A stretch of 64,000 bases of DNA from JAEZHK01 sp040768845 (GTDB lineage: Bacteria > Bacillota > Clostridia > Christensenellales > Aristaeellaceae). The stretch spans positions 124,001-188,000 of the forward strand of contig JAXGME010000009.1 in the NCBI GenBank assembly GCA_040768845.1. The letters run 5' to 3'. The translations under genes and the position numbers were made by a program. Below are positions 7,601-16,036 of this stretch, one piece after another; position 1 is the first letter of the stretch; the number at the start of each line of letters is the position of its first letter. The notes under the pieces were generated by a model that saw only the letters and a program-made list of their open reading frames with translations, searched no databases and was not told the origin of the DNA.

Positions 7601-9738
7601 AGCACAATCCCCAAATCGCGCCGCAGCGCGTCGTCGCACATCAGAACGAGCCGGTGCAGCGCCCGCGAACAGGCGGTGTAGAGCCTGCGCCGCTCGCCGT
7701 CCGTCACCTCCACGCCGGGCCAGACCACCGCCACCGCGTCAAACTCCAGCCCCTTGATCAGGTGATAGCCGGACACCACCACGCCCCCGGATTCGGGCAG
7801 CATGTCGTCGTCGCCGCCGGTGAGGAGGATCGCGCCGCCGAGGCTGCGCGCAAGCTTTGCGGCCTCCGACTGCGAGCGCGTGATCAGCGCGATGTGCTTC
7901 ATGCCCTCGGCCTTCCATTCGTCCACCAGCTCGCCCAGCCGCTTGGGCATAAAGGGTTCGATGCCGGGAAAATCGCCCTCGCGCCCGAATTCCAGGGCGT
8001 GGGGTTCGTCCGGGATCAGCGCGTTGCAAAGCCGCGTGATGGGCTGGGTGGAGCGGTAGGAGCGCGTCAGGCGCACCAGCGGCGCCTTGGGCGACTGAAA
8101 ATCCGCGCCCCAGGCGCGGGGGTTGCAGGGCGGCATGCCCGGGCAGGTGCGCTGACTCACGTCGCCCAGAAGCGTCACCTGCGCGGCGGGGTAGAAGGCG
8201 GAGAGCAGCCTCAGCGCGATGTCCGGGTAGTCTTGCGCCTCGTCCACCAGGATATGGCGCATGCTCTTGTCCGGCGCGGCAAAGCCCAGTCGCACCATCA
8301 GCCAGGCGACGGCGGGGGCGTCCTCCCACCAGACGACGCCGGACAGCGCGTTCTCCCGGGCGGCTTCGCGCAATTGCCTGGGCGCGCCGGACAGCGCGTC
8401 GGACAGCATCTTGAGTGGGTCCACCGAGATCATCTGCCGAATCTGCTGGCGAATCGGCGCCAGGTGCTGCGCCACCGCCAGGCGCTTGGCCAGCTCCAGT
8501 TCGCGGCCCCGGTAGCTCTTCAGAAAACGGCTCTCGTATTGGACTGCGAGGGTCTTTTCCCAGCCGTCCAGCCGGTTTTCCAGCACCGTCTGGATGCGGA
8601 TCAGCCTGAGGGCGGGATTGAGCACCTTGAATTCCACGCGGTAGAGCTGCTCCAGGTCCTGCCGCGAGATCAGAAGGTGCTTTTCAAGCCCGACGTCCGA
8701 AAAGCGGGGCCCCTCTTCCTCAAAGCGCTGCGCGTAGGCGGACAGGACGTCGCAAAATTTCAGATCGGACTTAAAGCGCACGCTCTGGCGGCGCAGCGGG
8801 CTGCCCTCGTCCACGAGGCGCTCAATCTGGCGGATCGAGGGCTCAATTTCGCGGCCGAGGATTCGCCGCATCAGACCGTGCAGCGTGACGGCCTGCGCGT
8901 TTTCCTCGCCCAGGTCCGGAAGCACCGTGGAGATGTATTCGCTGAAGGCGCTGGAGGGCGAGAGCACCGCGATGTGGCTGGCGTCCAGCTGATCCCGGTG
9001 GCGGTACATCAGATACGCGGCCCGGTGCATGGCCACGCTGGTCTTACCCGAGCCCGCGCCGCCGATGACGGAAACCACCCGCGCGCTTTCATGCCGAATG
9101 GCCAGGTTCTGCTCCTGCTGGATGGTGGCGACGATGGAGCGCATATGGCTGGACGTGGCGCGGGAGAGGATGTCCAGGAGCATTTCGTCGTCAATGGACA
9201 CGTCCGTATCCACGTAGTACTTCAGCCGCCCGCCCTCCATGCGGTACTGGCGCTTGAGCGTCATGGTGCCGCGGATGAGGCCGTCGGGGGCCCGGTAGGC
9301 CACCTCGCCGGGCTGGGCGTCGTAATACAGGCTGCAGATGGGCGCGCGCCAGTCGTGCACCATCAGATCGCCCCGCTCGTTTTTCAGGCTGTACAGGCCA
9401 ATGACAATTTTTTCCGGCGCGTCTGCGCCGTCCTCGCGAAAGTCGATCCGCGCGAAGAACGGGTTCAGCAGCATCCGCTCGTACCGCTGGGCGACCTCCT
9501 CGGAGAAGTTCTTCCGCACGAGGTAACGGTCGATCTCGGTGGAGAGCTGCTCCAGATCCTGGGGGGACAGCGCCGTGGGCTTCAGGCGCAGCTCTTCCCA
9601 GGCGTCGGAGAGCATGTCCCGGATGGTCTGGTCGTGGGCCTTCGTAAAGCCCCTCGTCTTTTGAATGACGGCATAGACGAGCTGCTGCACGCGCGCCGTG
9701 TAGGCGCGCTCGCGCTCGAGCTCTGCCAAATGATCCAA
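7597..9738 (-). CDS. HelD-like superfamily I helicase
   Basis: UvrD/Rep-family ATPase resembling HelD, the Bacillus factor that recycles stalled RNA polymerase. A long N-terminal coiled region precedes Walker A GGAGSGKTSVAMHR; DEAQDYPD is motif II and the late KGLEFDAVAVVWPG is motif V. The best start is the TTG at 9738, with AGGAGG 8 bases upstream; the ATG at 9801 would lie upstream of the promoter -10. About 713 residues. First gene of a three-gene minus-strand unit with two flavoproteins. A DNA helicase role cannot be excluded. Confidence 0.83.
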   Translation of the reverse strand: MDHLAELERERAYTARVQQLVYAVIQKTRGFTKAHDQTIRDMLSDAWEELRLKPTALSPQDLEQLSTEIDRYLVRKNFSEEVAQRYERMLLNPFFARIDFREDGADAPEKIVIGLYSLKNERGDLMVHDWRAPICSLYYDAQPGEVAYRAPDGLIRGTMTLKRQYRMEGGRLKYYVDTDVSIDDEMLLDILSRATSSHMRSIVATIQQEQNLAIRHESARVVSVIGGAGSGKTSVAMHRAAYLMYRHRDQLDASHIAVLSPSSAFSEYISTVLPDLGEENAQAVTLHGLMRRILGREIEPSIRQIERLVDEGSPLRRQSVRFKSDLKFCDVLSAYAQRFEEEGPRFSDVGLEKHLLISRQDLEQLYRVEFKVLNPALRLIRIQTVLENRLDGWEKTLAVQYESRFLKSYRGRELELAKRLAVAQHLAPIRQQIRQMISVDPLKMLSDALSGAPRQLREAARENALSGVVWWEDAPAVAWLMVRLGFAAPDKSMRHILVDEAQDYPDIALRLLSAFYPAAQVTLLGDVSQRTCPGMPPCNPRAWGADFQSPKAPLVRLTRSYRSTQPITRLCNALIPDEPHALEFGREGDFPGIEPFMPKRLGELVDEWKAEGMKHIALITRSQSEAAKLARSLGGAILLTGGDDDMLPESGGVVVSGYHLIKGLEFDAVAVVWPGVEVTDGERRRLYTACSRALHRLVLMCDDALRRDLGIVL

Positions 9739-9771
9739 GCGGTTCACCTCCTCAGGCGAGCCTTTCAGTAC

Positions 9772-9801
9772 ATTATAGCATAGGCCGGCCGGCAAATTCA
9801 A
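9772..9801 (-). promoter_or_regulatory. Sigma-A-like promoter for the helicase operon
   Basis: On the minus strand TTGAAT (9801-9796) and TATAAT (9777-9772) with an 18-base spacer and an extended TGC before the -10. Transcription would begin about 25 bases before the TTG start codon. Confidence 0.65.
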
Positions 9802-9839
9802 ATCCGCGCGGTATTTTTATAAAAGCGGCGTTCCGGTAT

Positions 9840-9868
9840 TTGTGAATTCACGCCGCATAGGCTATAAT
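9840..9868 (+). promoter_or_regulatory. Sigma-A-like promoter for nadE
   Basis: TTGTGA at 9840-9845 and TATAAT at 9863-9868 with a 17-base spacer, diverging from the helicase promoter about 40 bases away. Confidence 0.7.
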
Positions 9869-9899
9869 AGTGGAAAAGCCATGAAAAGGAATGAGCCGG

Positions 9900-11801
9900 A
9901 TGCGCGACGGGTTTGTCCGGGTTTCGGTTGGTACACCCGCGATCAGGGTGGGGGACACAGAGGGAAACATGAACGCGGCCATTGCGCTGATGCGCGACGC
10001 GGCCGGGGCGGGCGCAAAAGTCCTGACGCTGCCGGAGCTCTGCCTGACGGGCTATACCTCCGGCGACCTGTTTTTGCAGAAGACCCTTCGGGACGGCGCG
10101 CTGGCGGCGCTCTCCGGCGTTGTGGAGGCAAGCCGGGAGCTGGATCTTCTGACGGTGGTGGGCCTGCCGCTGGAGGTGGATGCCCGGCTCTACAACGTGG
10201 CCGCGGTGATCAAGGACGGGCGCGTTCTGGGGGTGGTCCCCAAGCGCAATCCGCCCAATTACGGAGAGTTCTACGAACTGCGCCACTTTACGCCCGGCCC
10301 CAGGCAGGCGCGGCCGCTGCGGCTTCTGGGCCGGGACGTGCCCTTTGGCGGGGACATCCTGTTTGTCTGCGGGGACATGCCCGAGTTCAGCCTTGCGGTG
10401 GAGGTGTGCGAGGACCTGTGGGTGCCCGACGCGCCCTCCGTCGGTCACGCCCTCGCCGGCGCGACGCTGATCGCGAACCCTTCCGCCAGCGACGAGACCA
10501 TCGGCAAGGCCGCCTATCGGGAACTGTTGCTGGCCAGCCAGTCTGCGCGGCTGATCTGCGGCTATCTCTACGCCGACGCCGGTCAGGGCGAATCCACCAC
10601 CGACATGGTCTTTGCGGGGCACAACCTGATCGCGGAAAACGGCGTTCTGCTGAAGCAGTCCGAGCCGTACCGCACCGGACTCGTCACGGCGGAGCTGGAT
10701 TTGCAGTACCTGGTCAGCGAGCGGCTGCGGATGAACACCTTCGGCTTCCGGGAGGATACCCACGCGAAGGTGCCCTTTGTGACCGCCTTCTGGGAAACGC
10801 CCGTCGAGCGATTTATCGACCCCGCGCCCTTTGTGCCCTCCGACCGCGCGGAGCGCGACCTGCGCTGCGAGCAGATTCTCTCGATTCAGGAAAGCGGCCT
10901 CGCCCAGCGGCTGCGGCACATTGGCTGCAAATCGGCGGTGGTGGGCGTATCCGGCGGGCTGGATTCCACGCTGGCGCTGATTGTCGCGGCCCGGGCCTTC
11001 CGCCGCCTGGGCCTTGCAATGGACGGCCTGGCCGCGGTCACGATGCCCTGCTTTGGCACCACCAGTCGCACCCACGCCAACGCGCTGAAGCTGGCGGAGG
11101 GCCTCGGCGCGAAGCTGATCGAGGTGGACATTACGGCTTCGGTGCGCGGGCACCTCGCGGACATCGGGCACGACGAGGCGGCGCGCGACGTCACCTATGA
11201 AAACGCCCAGGCGCGGGAGCGCACCCAGGTATTGATGGACCTTTCCAACAAGCTGGGCGGCATTGTGATCGGCACCGGCGATCTGAGCGAGCTGGCACTG
11301 GGCTGGGCCACCTATAACGGCGATCACATGTCGATGTACGGCGTCAACGCGTCGGTGCCCAAGACGCTGGTGCGGCATCTGGTGCGCTACGCGGCCGACC
11401 ACGCGGAAAGCCCCGGGCTCGCCTCGGCCCTTGAAGACGTACTGGACACCCCCGTCAGCCCGGAACTGCTGCCGCCGGTGGATGGGGTGATCGCCCAGAA
11501 GACGGAGGACATCGTGGGCCCTTACGAACTGCACGACTTTTTCCTCTACCACATGGTGCGACGCATGGCGGGGCCCGGAAAGATCTTCCGGCTGGCGAAA
11601 ATCGCCTTTGGCGGCGTCTACGACGAGGCGACGATCGAAAAGTGGCTGCGCGTGTTTATGAAGCGGTTTTTTCAGAACCAGTTTAAGCGGTCCTGCCTTC
11701 CGGACGGGCCGAAAGTCGGCTCTGTCACGCTGTCCCCGAGGGCGGACTGGCGCATGCCCAGTGATGCATTCGGCGGCCTCTGGTTTGGGAGTTTTCAATA
11801 A
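9900..11801 (+). CDS. nadE: NAD+ synthase, glutamine-dependent
   Basis: Last step of NAD synthesis: amidation of nicotinate adenine dinucleotide with glutamine. The N-terminal nitrilase-type glutaminase shows Glu in LPELCLTGY, Lys in VVPKRN and Cys in VEVCEDLW. The C-terminal synthetase has the PP-loop GVSGGLDSTLAL and ends with the dimerisation region. 633 residues, normal for the two-domain form. I choose ATG 9900, 9 bases after AAAAGGA; ATG 9891 would directly abut that site. Together with pncB and nadD elsewhere in the window it completes Preiss-Handler salvage. Confidence 0.93.
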   Translation: MRDGFVRVSVGTPAIRVGDTEGNMNAAIALMRDAAGAGAKVLTLPELCLTGYTSGDLFLQKTLRDGALAALSGVVEASRELDLLTVVGLPLEVDARLYNVAAVIKDGRVLGVVPKRNPPNYGEFYELRHFTPGPRQARPLRLLGRDVPFGGDILFVCGDMPEFSLAVEVCEDLWVPDAPSVGHALAGATLIANPSASDETIGKAAYRELLLASQSARLICGYLYADAGQGESTTDMVFAGHNLIAENGVLLKQSEPYRTGLVTAELDLQYLVSERLRMNTFGFREDTHAKVPFVTAFWETPVERFIDPAPFVPSDRAERDLRCEQILSIQESGLAQRLRHIGCKSAVVGVSGGLDSTLALIVAARAFRRLGLAMDGLAAVTMPCFGTTSRTHANALKLAEGLGAKLIEVDITASVRGHLADIGHDEAARDVTYENAQARERTQVLMDLSNKLGGIVIGTGDLSELALGWATYNGDHMSMYGVNASVPKTLVRHLVRYAADHAESPGLASALEDVLDTPVSPELLPPVDGVIAQKTEDIVGPYELHDFFLYHMVRRMAGPGKIFRLAKIAFGGVYDEATIEKWLRVFMKRFFQNQFKRSCLPDGPKVGSVTLSPRADWRMPSDAFGGLWFGSFQ

Positions 11802-11904
11802 ATTAACCCAGTTGCTACCGATTCATGCATGTAAGACGAAGCCTTCGGGTATATCATAACTGCGTGCTTCGAGAACAATGCAATTCTGAAGGAGGACATA
11901 TTCC

Positions 11905-12162
11905 ATGAAAAAGGCATTGGTACTGATGATGGTTCTGGCGCTGGTCGCCGTGCTGGCCGGCTGCACCCAGTCTACCCCCGCTCCGACCGCCGCGCCCGCC
12001 GCCACTGAGGCGCCCGCCGCCGACGCCGCCACTGAGGCGCCCGCCGCCGACGCCGCCACTGAGGCACCCGCCGCCGACGCCGCCACTGAGGCACCCGCCG
12101 CCGACGCCGCTACTGAGGCGCCTGCCGCCGACGCCGCCACCGAAGCCCCCGTGGCCGGCTGA
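11905..12162 (+). CDS. Small lipoprotein made almost entirely of 9-residue repeats
   Basis: 85 residues. A signal peptide (MKKALVLMMVLALVAV) ends in the lipobox LAGC, so Cys20 should be lipidated and the rest displayed outside the membrane. After it there is only Ala/Thr/Glu/Pro/Asp sequence: five copies of ATEAPAADA plus a partial copy, and no folded domain. AAGGAGG lies 9 bases before the ATG and a strong terminator follows. A spacer, wall-associated or decoy role is possible, or this is the stub of a longer protein. I do not recognise a family. Confidence 0.75.
   Translation: MKKALVLMMVLALVAVLAGCTQSTPAPTAAPAATEAPAADAATEAPAADAATEAPAADAATEAPAADAATEAPAADAATEAPVAG
12001..12150 (+). repeat. 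27-bp tandem repeat in the lipoprotein gene
   Basis: Five full 27-base units (12001-12135) plus 15 bases of a sixth, each encoding ATEAPAADA. Copies differ only at a few third positions (gcg/gca, gcc/gct). In-frame and near-identical, so the copy number can change by slippage without a frameshift. Confidence 0.9.
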
Positions 12163-12182
12163 TGCACTGAGAAATACATCGA

Positions 12183-12221
12183 TTGCCCCCGCGCGTCGTC
12201 TGATGTGCGGGGGCAAATTTT
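12183..12221 (+). terminator. Intrinsic terminator after the repeat lipoprotein
   Basis: Perfect 10-bp stem TTGCCCCCGC (12183-12192) with GCGGGGGCAA (12207-12216), 14-base loop, followed by ATTTT. Confidence 0.85.
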
Positions 12222-12268
12222 GCGTACGCAAAAAGCCGGGAAGCCGGGGTTTCTTTGCAAAAACCTCG

Positions 12269-12298
12269 TTGAAACGGGTACTTCTTCCAGTCTATAAT
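12269..12298 (+). promoter_or_regulatory. Sigma-A-like promoter for galE
   Basis: TTGAAA at 12269-12274 and TATAAT at 12293-12298 with an 18-base spacer; AAAGGAGG follows at 12303-12310. Confidence 0.75.
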
Positions 12299-12317
12299 AG
12301 GGAAAGGAGGCGATGAG

Positions 12318-13340
12318 ATGAAGGTTCTTCTGACCGGCGGCGCCGGCTACATCGGCGCGCACACCTGTGTGGAACTGATCGGGGCGGGGCACGCCGCCGT
12401 GGTGGCGGACAACTACGTCAACAGCTGTCCGGAGGCGGTGGCGCGCGTCAAGGCGCTCACGGGTTCGGATTTTCCGATTTACGAAATTGATCTGTGCAAC
12501 AAGGCCGCGCTGAACCGCGTTTTTTCCGAACAAAAAATTGACGCGGTCATTCACTTTGCGGGGTTGAAGGCGGTGGGGGAGTCGGTCGCAAAGCCGCTCG
12601 AATACTTCCGGAACAATCTGGACGCCACGCTGTCGCTTCTTGAGGTCATGCGGGCGCACGGCGTAAAAAAGCTGGTGTTCAGTTCCTCTGCCACGGTGTA
12701 CACCGCGCCGGAATCGGTCCGGGCGCTGGACGAGGACGCGCCCACCGGAGAATGCACCAATCCCTACGGATGGACTAAATACATGATTGAGCAGATTTTG
12801 AAGAGCCTGGCATTCTCTGATGACAGCTGGTCCATCGCGATGCTGCGCTATTTCAACCCCGTCGGCGCCCACGCGAGCGGCCGCATCGGCGAGGACCCGA
12901 ACGGCATCCCCAACAATCTGATTCCCCGGGTCATGCAGTCGCTGGCCGGAAAGATTCCCGACGGCATCAGCGTCTACGGGCGCGACTGGCCAACGCCCGA
13001 CGGCACCTGCGTCCGGGACTACATCCACGTGGTGGACCTGGCCCTGGGGCACGTCGCCGCGCTGAAATACCTGGAAACCATGCGCGGCGCGGAGGCGATC
13101 AACCTGGGCACCGGCGAGGGGTACAGCGTATTGCAGATCCTCCGTACATTTGCCGAGGCCAACGACCTGATGCTGGATTATTCCTTTGGGCCACGACGCC
13201 CGGGCGACGTGGCGGGCTTTTACGCGGACCCGGCGAAGGCGAAGCGGCTTCTGGGCTGGCGGGCGGAGCGGTCGCTGGCGGAAATGTGCCGGGACGCGTG
13301 GCGCTGGCAGACCATGAATCCGAACGGATACGGCGCATGA
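12318..13340 (+). CDS. galE: UDP-glucose 4-epimerase
   Basis: Extended short-chain dehydrogenase interconverting UDP-glucose and UDP-galactose. The N-terminal NAD motif GGAGYIGAHT, VIHFAGLKAVGES, SSSATVY and the catalytic YGWTKYMIE (Tyr, Lys) are all present, as is the substrate region RYFNPVGAH. 340 residues, the standard length. Good ribosome-binding site and its own promoter. No other Leloir gene is nearby, so a role in polysaccharide precursor supply is as likely as galactose use. The stop overlaps the start of a secreted metallo-hydrolase gene. Confidence 0.95.
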   Translation: MKVLLTGGAGYIGAHTCVELIGAGHAAVVADNYVNSCPEAVARVKALTGSDFPIYEIDLCNKAALNRVFSEQKIDAVIHFAGLKAVGESVAKPLEYFRNNLDATLSLLEVMRAHGVKKLVFSSSATVYTAPESVRALDEDAPTGECTNPYGWTKYMIEQILKSLAFSDDSWSIAMLRYFNPVGAHASGRIGEDPNGIPNNLIPRVMQSLAGKIPDGISVYGRDWPTPDGTCVRDYIHVVDLALGHVAALKYLETMRGAEAINLGTGEGYSVLQILRTFAEANDLMLDYSFGPRRPGDVAGFYADPAKAKRLLGWRAERSLAEMCRDAWRWQTMNPNGYGA

Positions 13341-14188
13341 AACGGCTGCTGCTGGCGGTCGCCTCCGCGGTGCTGCTGGCGGGCTGTGCCGCCGCGCCCG
13401 CGGAACCCGCCGGCGTTCTGTTCATCGATGTGGGGAAGGGCGACGCGGCGCTCGTAATGGCCGAGGGACGGCGCTACCTGGTGGATGCGGGGCCGAAGGA
13501 CGCGTGGCCGCGCGTGGAAGCGGCGCTCCGATACTATGGGGTGACGGCGCTGGACGGCGTGTTTTTGACCCACGGGGACAGGGATCACGCCGGCGGGCTG
13601 AAGGATCTGGCCATGAGCGGCATGGACGTGGCCGCCTGGTACGCCTCCGACCTGTACCTGGACGACGGAGAAAAGGGGCACCCCGCGGCGGAGGCCGCCG
13701 CCCTGCAGGGTCGACAGGCGGTCTTCCTGTCGGCGGGGGATGCGGTCGGCCCCTTTACGGTTTTGGCGCCGCTGACGCGGGACAGGAAGGATGACGACAA
13801 CAATTCGCTGGTGCTGAGGTTTTCCGCGGCGGGCGGCAGCGCGCTTCTGACCGGCGACATGAAGTTTGACGAGGAGGAGGACCTGCTGAAAAGCGGCCAA
13901 TCCCTTCGCTGCGAATTAATCAAGATCGCCCACCACGGCAACAGCGACGCCACGAGCCCGGCCCTGATCGAAGCGGTGTCGCCCGTGGTTGCCGTCGTGT
14001 CCACCGATTCGGACGCGCGGCCGGAACTGCCCGACCCGCGCATCGTGGCGCTGCTGGAGGCGCGCGGCGTCCCGCTGGTTTCCACCTGGCGCTCGGGCGG
14101 CGGCGTGCTGGTCACCCTCGCGGGCAAGGACACCCACGCGGAGACCGTCAACATCCCCGCGGGGCCCTTTCCTTCCTCCGAGCATTAA
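13337..14188 (+). CDS. ComEC-like metallo-beta-lactamase-fold lipoprotein
   Basis: 283 residues. A signal peptide ends in the lipobox LLAGC, predicting a membrane-anchored extracellular protein. The body resembles the stand-alone MBL domain of ComEC: FIDVGKGDAALV, the metal-binding THGDRDHAGG, LLTGDMKFDEEE and HHGNSDATS. Such domains hydrolyse phosphodiesters, so an external nuclease is plausible, but substrate is inferred only from family. Start ATG overlaps the galE stop (ATGA), showing coupling. Not full ComEC, since no membrane channel region is present. Confidence 0.85.
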   Translation: MKRLLLAVASAVLLAGCAAAPAEPAGVLFIDVGKGDAALVMAEGRRYLVDAGPKDAWPRVEAALRYYGVTALDGVFLTHGDRDHAGGLKDLAMSGMDVAAWYASDLYLDDGEKGHPAAEAAALQGRQAVFLSAGDAVGPFTVLAPLTRDRKDDDNNSLVLRFSAAGGSALLTGDMKFDEEEDLLKSGQSLRCELIKIAHHGNSDATSPALIEAVSPVVAVVSTDSDARPELPDPRIVALLEARGVPLVSTWRSGGGVLVTLAGKDTHAETVNIPAGPFPSSEH

Positions 14189-14213
14189 ATTTGCCGCGGC
14201 GCGGACATGCCTA

Positions 14214-14242
14214 TGGAAATTTCGGGTAAAGTATACTATAAT
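14214..14242 (+). promoter_or_regulatory. Sigma-A-like promoter for the small membrane protein gene
   Basis: Weak TGGAAA (14214-14219) and perfect TATAAT (14237-14242), 17-base spacer. Confidence 0.55.
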
Positions 14243-14271
14243 GATGCCAATAAAGGAGAGGGGTGTTGGGC

Positions 14272-14619
14272 ATGGCGTATTTTGAACCGTCCGACGTTGA
14301 AAAGAATCGTGTGCTTGGCGGTCTTGGCTACCTGGTGTTCTTCCTGCCGCTGATCGCGTGTCCCAAATCCCGCTTTGGCAGGTTCTGCGCCAACCAGGGG
14401 CTTCTGGTTTGGATCGCCTCGCTGGCGGTCTGGATCGCCTTTGGCGTGCTGGAATGGATTCTGGGCGGGATCCCGGTGATCGGATGGCTGGTGAGCATCG
14501 TCCATTCGCTGTGCAATATCGCCATCGCCGTGATCGCACTGTACTACGCATACCTTGCCATATCCAAGGGCGAGGCCCGCGAGCTGCCCTACATCGGCAG
14601 CTACACGCTCATCAAGTAG
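14272..14619 (+). CDS. Small three-helix membrane protein (DUF4870-like)
   Basis: 115 residues with hydrophobic segments around LGGLGYLVFFLPLIA, GLLVWIASLAVWIAFGVLEWI and the SIVHSLCNIAIAVIALYYAYLA helix, ending in a short tail GEARELPYIGSY. The layout (N-terminal KNRVLGGLGYL, loop with FGRFCANQGLL, final PYIG) recalls DUF4870/Tic20-like proteins; no function is known for these. The start is uncertain: GTG 14263, TTG 14266 and ATG 14272 are in frame behind AAAGGAGAGG; I take the ATG. It is bounded by its own promoter and terminator. Confidence 0.7.
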   Translation: MAYFEPSDVEKNRVLGGLGYLVFFLPLIACPKSRFGRFCANQGLLVWIASLAVWIAFGVLEWILGGIPVIGWLVSIVHSLCNIAIAVIALYYAYLAISKGEARELPYIGSYTLIK

Positions 14620-14633
14620 TCCCCGAACGCGAA

Positions 14634-14667
14634 AGAGCCGTTTCCCCCGCGGAAACGGCTCTGTTTT
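14634..14667 (+). terminator. Intrinsic terminator
   Basis: Perfect 12-bp stem AGAGCCGTTTCC (14634-14645) with GGAAACGGCTCT (14651-14662), 5-base loop, then GTTTTG. Lies between convergent genes; on the other strand the stem is followed by TTTCG, so it may work weakly both ways. Confidence 0.9.
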
Positions 14668-14677
14668 GTGTTTCGCG

Positions 14678-15880
14678 CTACAATCGCTCCGCACCCCAGC
14701 GCGCCAGCACCTCGTCCGCCGCCGGACAGTCTGCCAGCGCCACGCCGGTATACACCTCAAGCGCGGCGTTGAGGGTTTCCGCGTCGCCGGCACGGAAGGC
14801 CAGCGGCGCTTTTGTCATCGTCTGGCCCGCTTCGCACGCCGCGCGCGCCTCGGCGGGGGAGAGCCCCGTCAGGTCGATCAGCGGCACCTGACCCGGTTCG
14901 ATGTCGTAGAGGTCTTCGGGATCGTCCACCGCTTCGACAGCCCGCCGCGCCGCCTCCAGCGGGAGGAACGCGCGGGAGGAACAGATTTTCGGCACGCCGT
15001 CCCAGGCGGAGGCGGGCGGTTCGGCCGCGTCCGCCAGCGGACGCATTCTCGCGATGTGTTCCGGCGTGGTGCCGCAGCATCCACCGATGGCGGCGGCGCC
15101 CGCGGCGAGGATCGCCTCCATGGGCGCGACCATCGCGTCGGGGCCGAAGGGGAATACCGCGCGGCCGTCCGGCCCCACCGAGGGCAGCCCGGCGTTGGGC
15201 TGCACCACCACGGGAATCGGGCAGGCGGCGCGCATGGCGCTCAGCGGGCGGATCATCTCCTGCGGTCCGCCGGAGCAGTTGACCCCCGCGGCCGCCGCAC
15301 CCAGCGCCCGGGCGATCAGCGCCGCGCACTCCGGCGCGCCGCCGGTCAGCGTGCGGGCGTTGGCGGAGTAGGTGGAGGAGGCCGCCACCGGAAGCCCCGT
15401 CTCCCGGGCAGCCAGAATCGCGCAGCGCATTTCCGCGAGGTCGGTCTGGGTTTCGATGACGATGAGATCCGCGCCGGCGTCCGCGCCGGCGCGGCAGAAA
15501 GCGCGCAAAGACGCCATCCTCTCGTCAAAGCCCACGTCGCCCACCGGCGTCAGAAAGCGCCCGGTGGGGCCCAGGTCCAGCGCCGTAAACCGCGCGCCGG
15601 AGGCCTTCGCGCTTTTGACCGCCGCGGCTGCAATCTCTCCGGAGCGCGCCTCAAGCCCGGCACGCGCCAGTTTGATGGACGTCGCGCCGAAGGTGTTGGT
15701 CAGAACCACGTCGGCCCCGGCCTTCACATAGGACTCGTGGATGCCGCGGATCAGGTCCGGCCGCGTGACGCTCAGCAGATCCGGACACTCCGTTTCGACG
15801 CCCATCAGCCCCAGCAGCGCGCCCATGCTGCCGTCAAAGAGCAGCACGCCCGCCGCCAGCGCCCGCGTAAAATCTTCCAT
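14678..15880 (-). CDS. Stand-alone homocysteine S-methyltransferase-family protein
   Basis: About 400 residues. The first 295 form the homocysteine-binding barrel of MetH/BHMT-type enzymes: LFDGSMGALL at the start, and zinc ligands in GVNCSGG and AIGGCCGTTPEH. Roughly the last 105 residues are a separate acidic Ala-rich region. No cobalamin, folate or activation domain is present, so it either uses another methyl donor or works with separate corrinoid partners not seen here. GGAGGGG lies 6 bases before the ATG; own promoter upstream. Betaine- or S-methylmethionine-dependent activity cannot be decided by sequence. Confidence 0.82.
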   Translation of the reverse strand: MEDFTRALAAGVLLFDGSMGALLGLMGVETECPDLLSVTRPDLIRGIHESYVKAGADVVLTNTFGATSIKLARAGLEARSGEIAAAAVKSAKASGARFTALDLGPTGRFLTPVGDVGFDERMASLRAFCRAGADAGADLIVIETQTDLAEMRCAILAARETGLPVAASSTYSANARTLTGGAPECAALIARALGAAAAGVNCSGGPQEMIRPLSAMRAACPIPVVVQPNAGLPSVGPDGRAVFPFGPDAMVAPMEAILAAGAAAIGGCCGTTPEHIARMRPLADAAEPPASAWDGVPKICSSRAFLPLEAARRAVEAVDDPEDLYDIEPGQVPLIDLTGLSPAEARAACEAGQTMTKAPLAFRAGDAETLNAALEVYTGVALADCPAADEVLARWGAERL

Positions 15881-15910
15881 ATTACACCCCTCCGGTTGAC
15901 AATCAACCAA

Positions 15911-15939
15911 ATTATAACACGCGATGGCGCGCTTCACAA
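15911..15939 (-). promoter_or_regulatory. Sigma-A-like promoter for the homocysteine methyltransferase
   Basis: Minus strand TTGTGA (15939-15934) and TATAAT (15916-15911) with 17-base spacer. No SAM or B12 riboswitch fits in the roughly 25-base leader. Confidence 0.7.
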
Positions 15940-15959
15940 GTTCTATTTGCGTTTAGCCG

Positions 15960-15988
15960 TTGCATCGAAACGTCAATTGTGGTAAAAT
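15960..15988 (+). promoter_or_regulatory. Sigma-A-like promoter for tig
   Basis: TTGCAT (15960-15965) and TAAAAT (15983-15988), 17-base spacer, divergent from the methyltransferase promoter. Confidence 0.65.
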
Positions 15989-16036
15989 TATTTGGCTATG
16001 GCCGCTTTGGGCGGTGAGATTGGGAGGACAGACTTT

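Noticed and set aside
7318..9783. Long plus-strand open frame opposite the HelD-like gene
   Set aside because: Protein is His/Gln/Arg/Gly-rich without domain pattern; it mirrors the helicase gene because of high third-position GC. The same holds for the long frames opposite tig (16088-17437), clpX (17298-19250), pheT (36028-38490) and clpC (48887-51322).
11802..11904. Promoter for the repeat lipoprotein
   Set aside because: TATATC and TATCAT near 11850 have no acceptable -35; too weak to list.
12001..12150. Possible CRISPR array
   Set aside because: Repeats are contiguous 27-mers with no spacers and lie in frame inside a lipoprotein gene.
15881..15910. SAM or cobalamin riboswitch before the homocysteine methyltransferase gene
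   Set aside because: The leader from its promoter is only about 25 bases.
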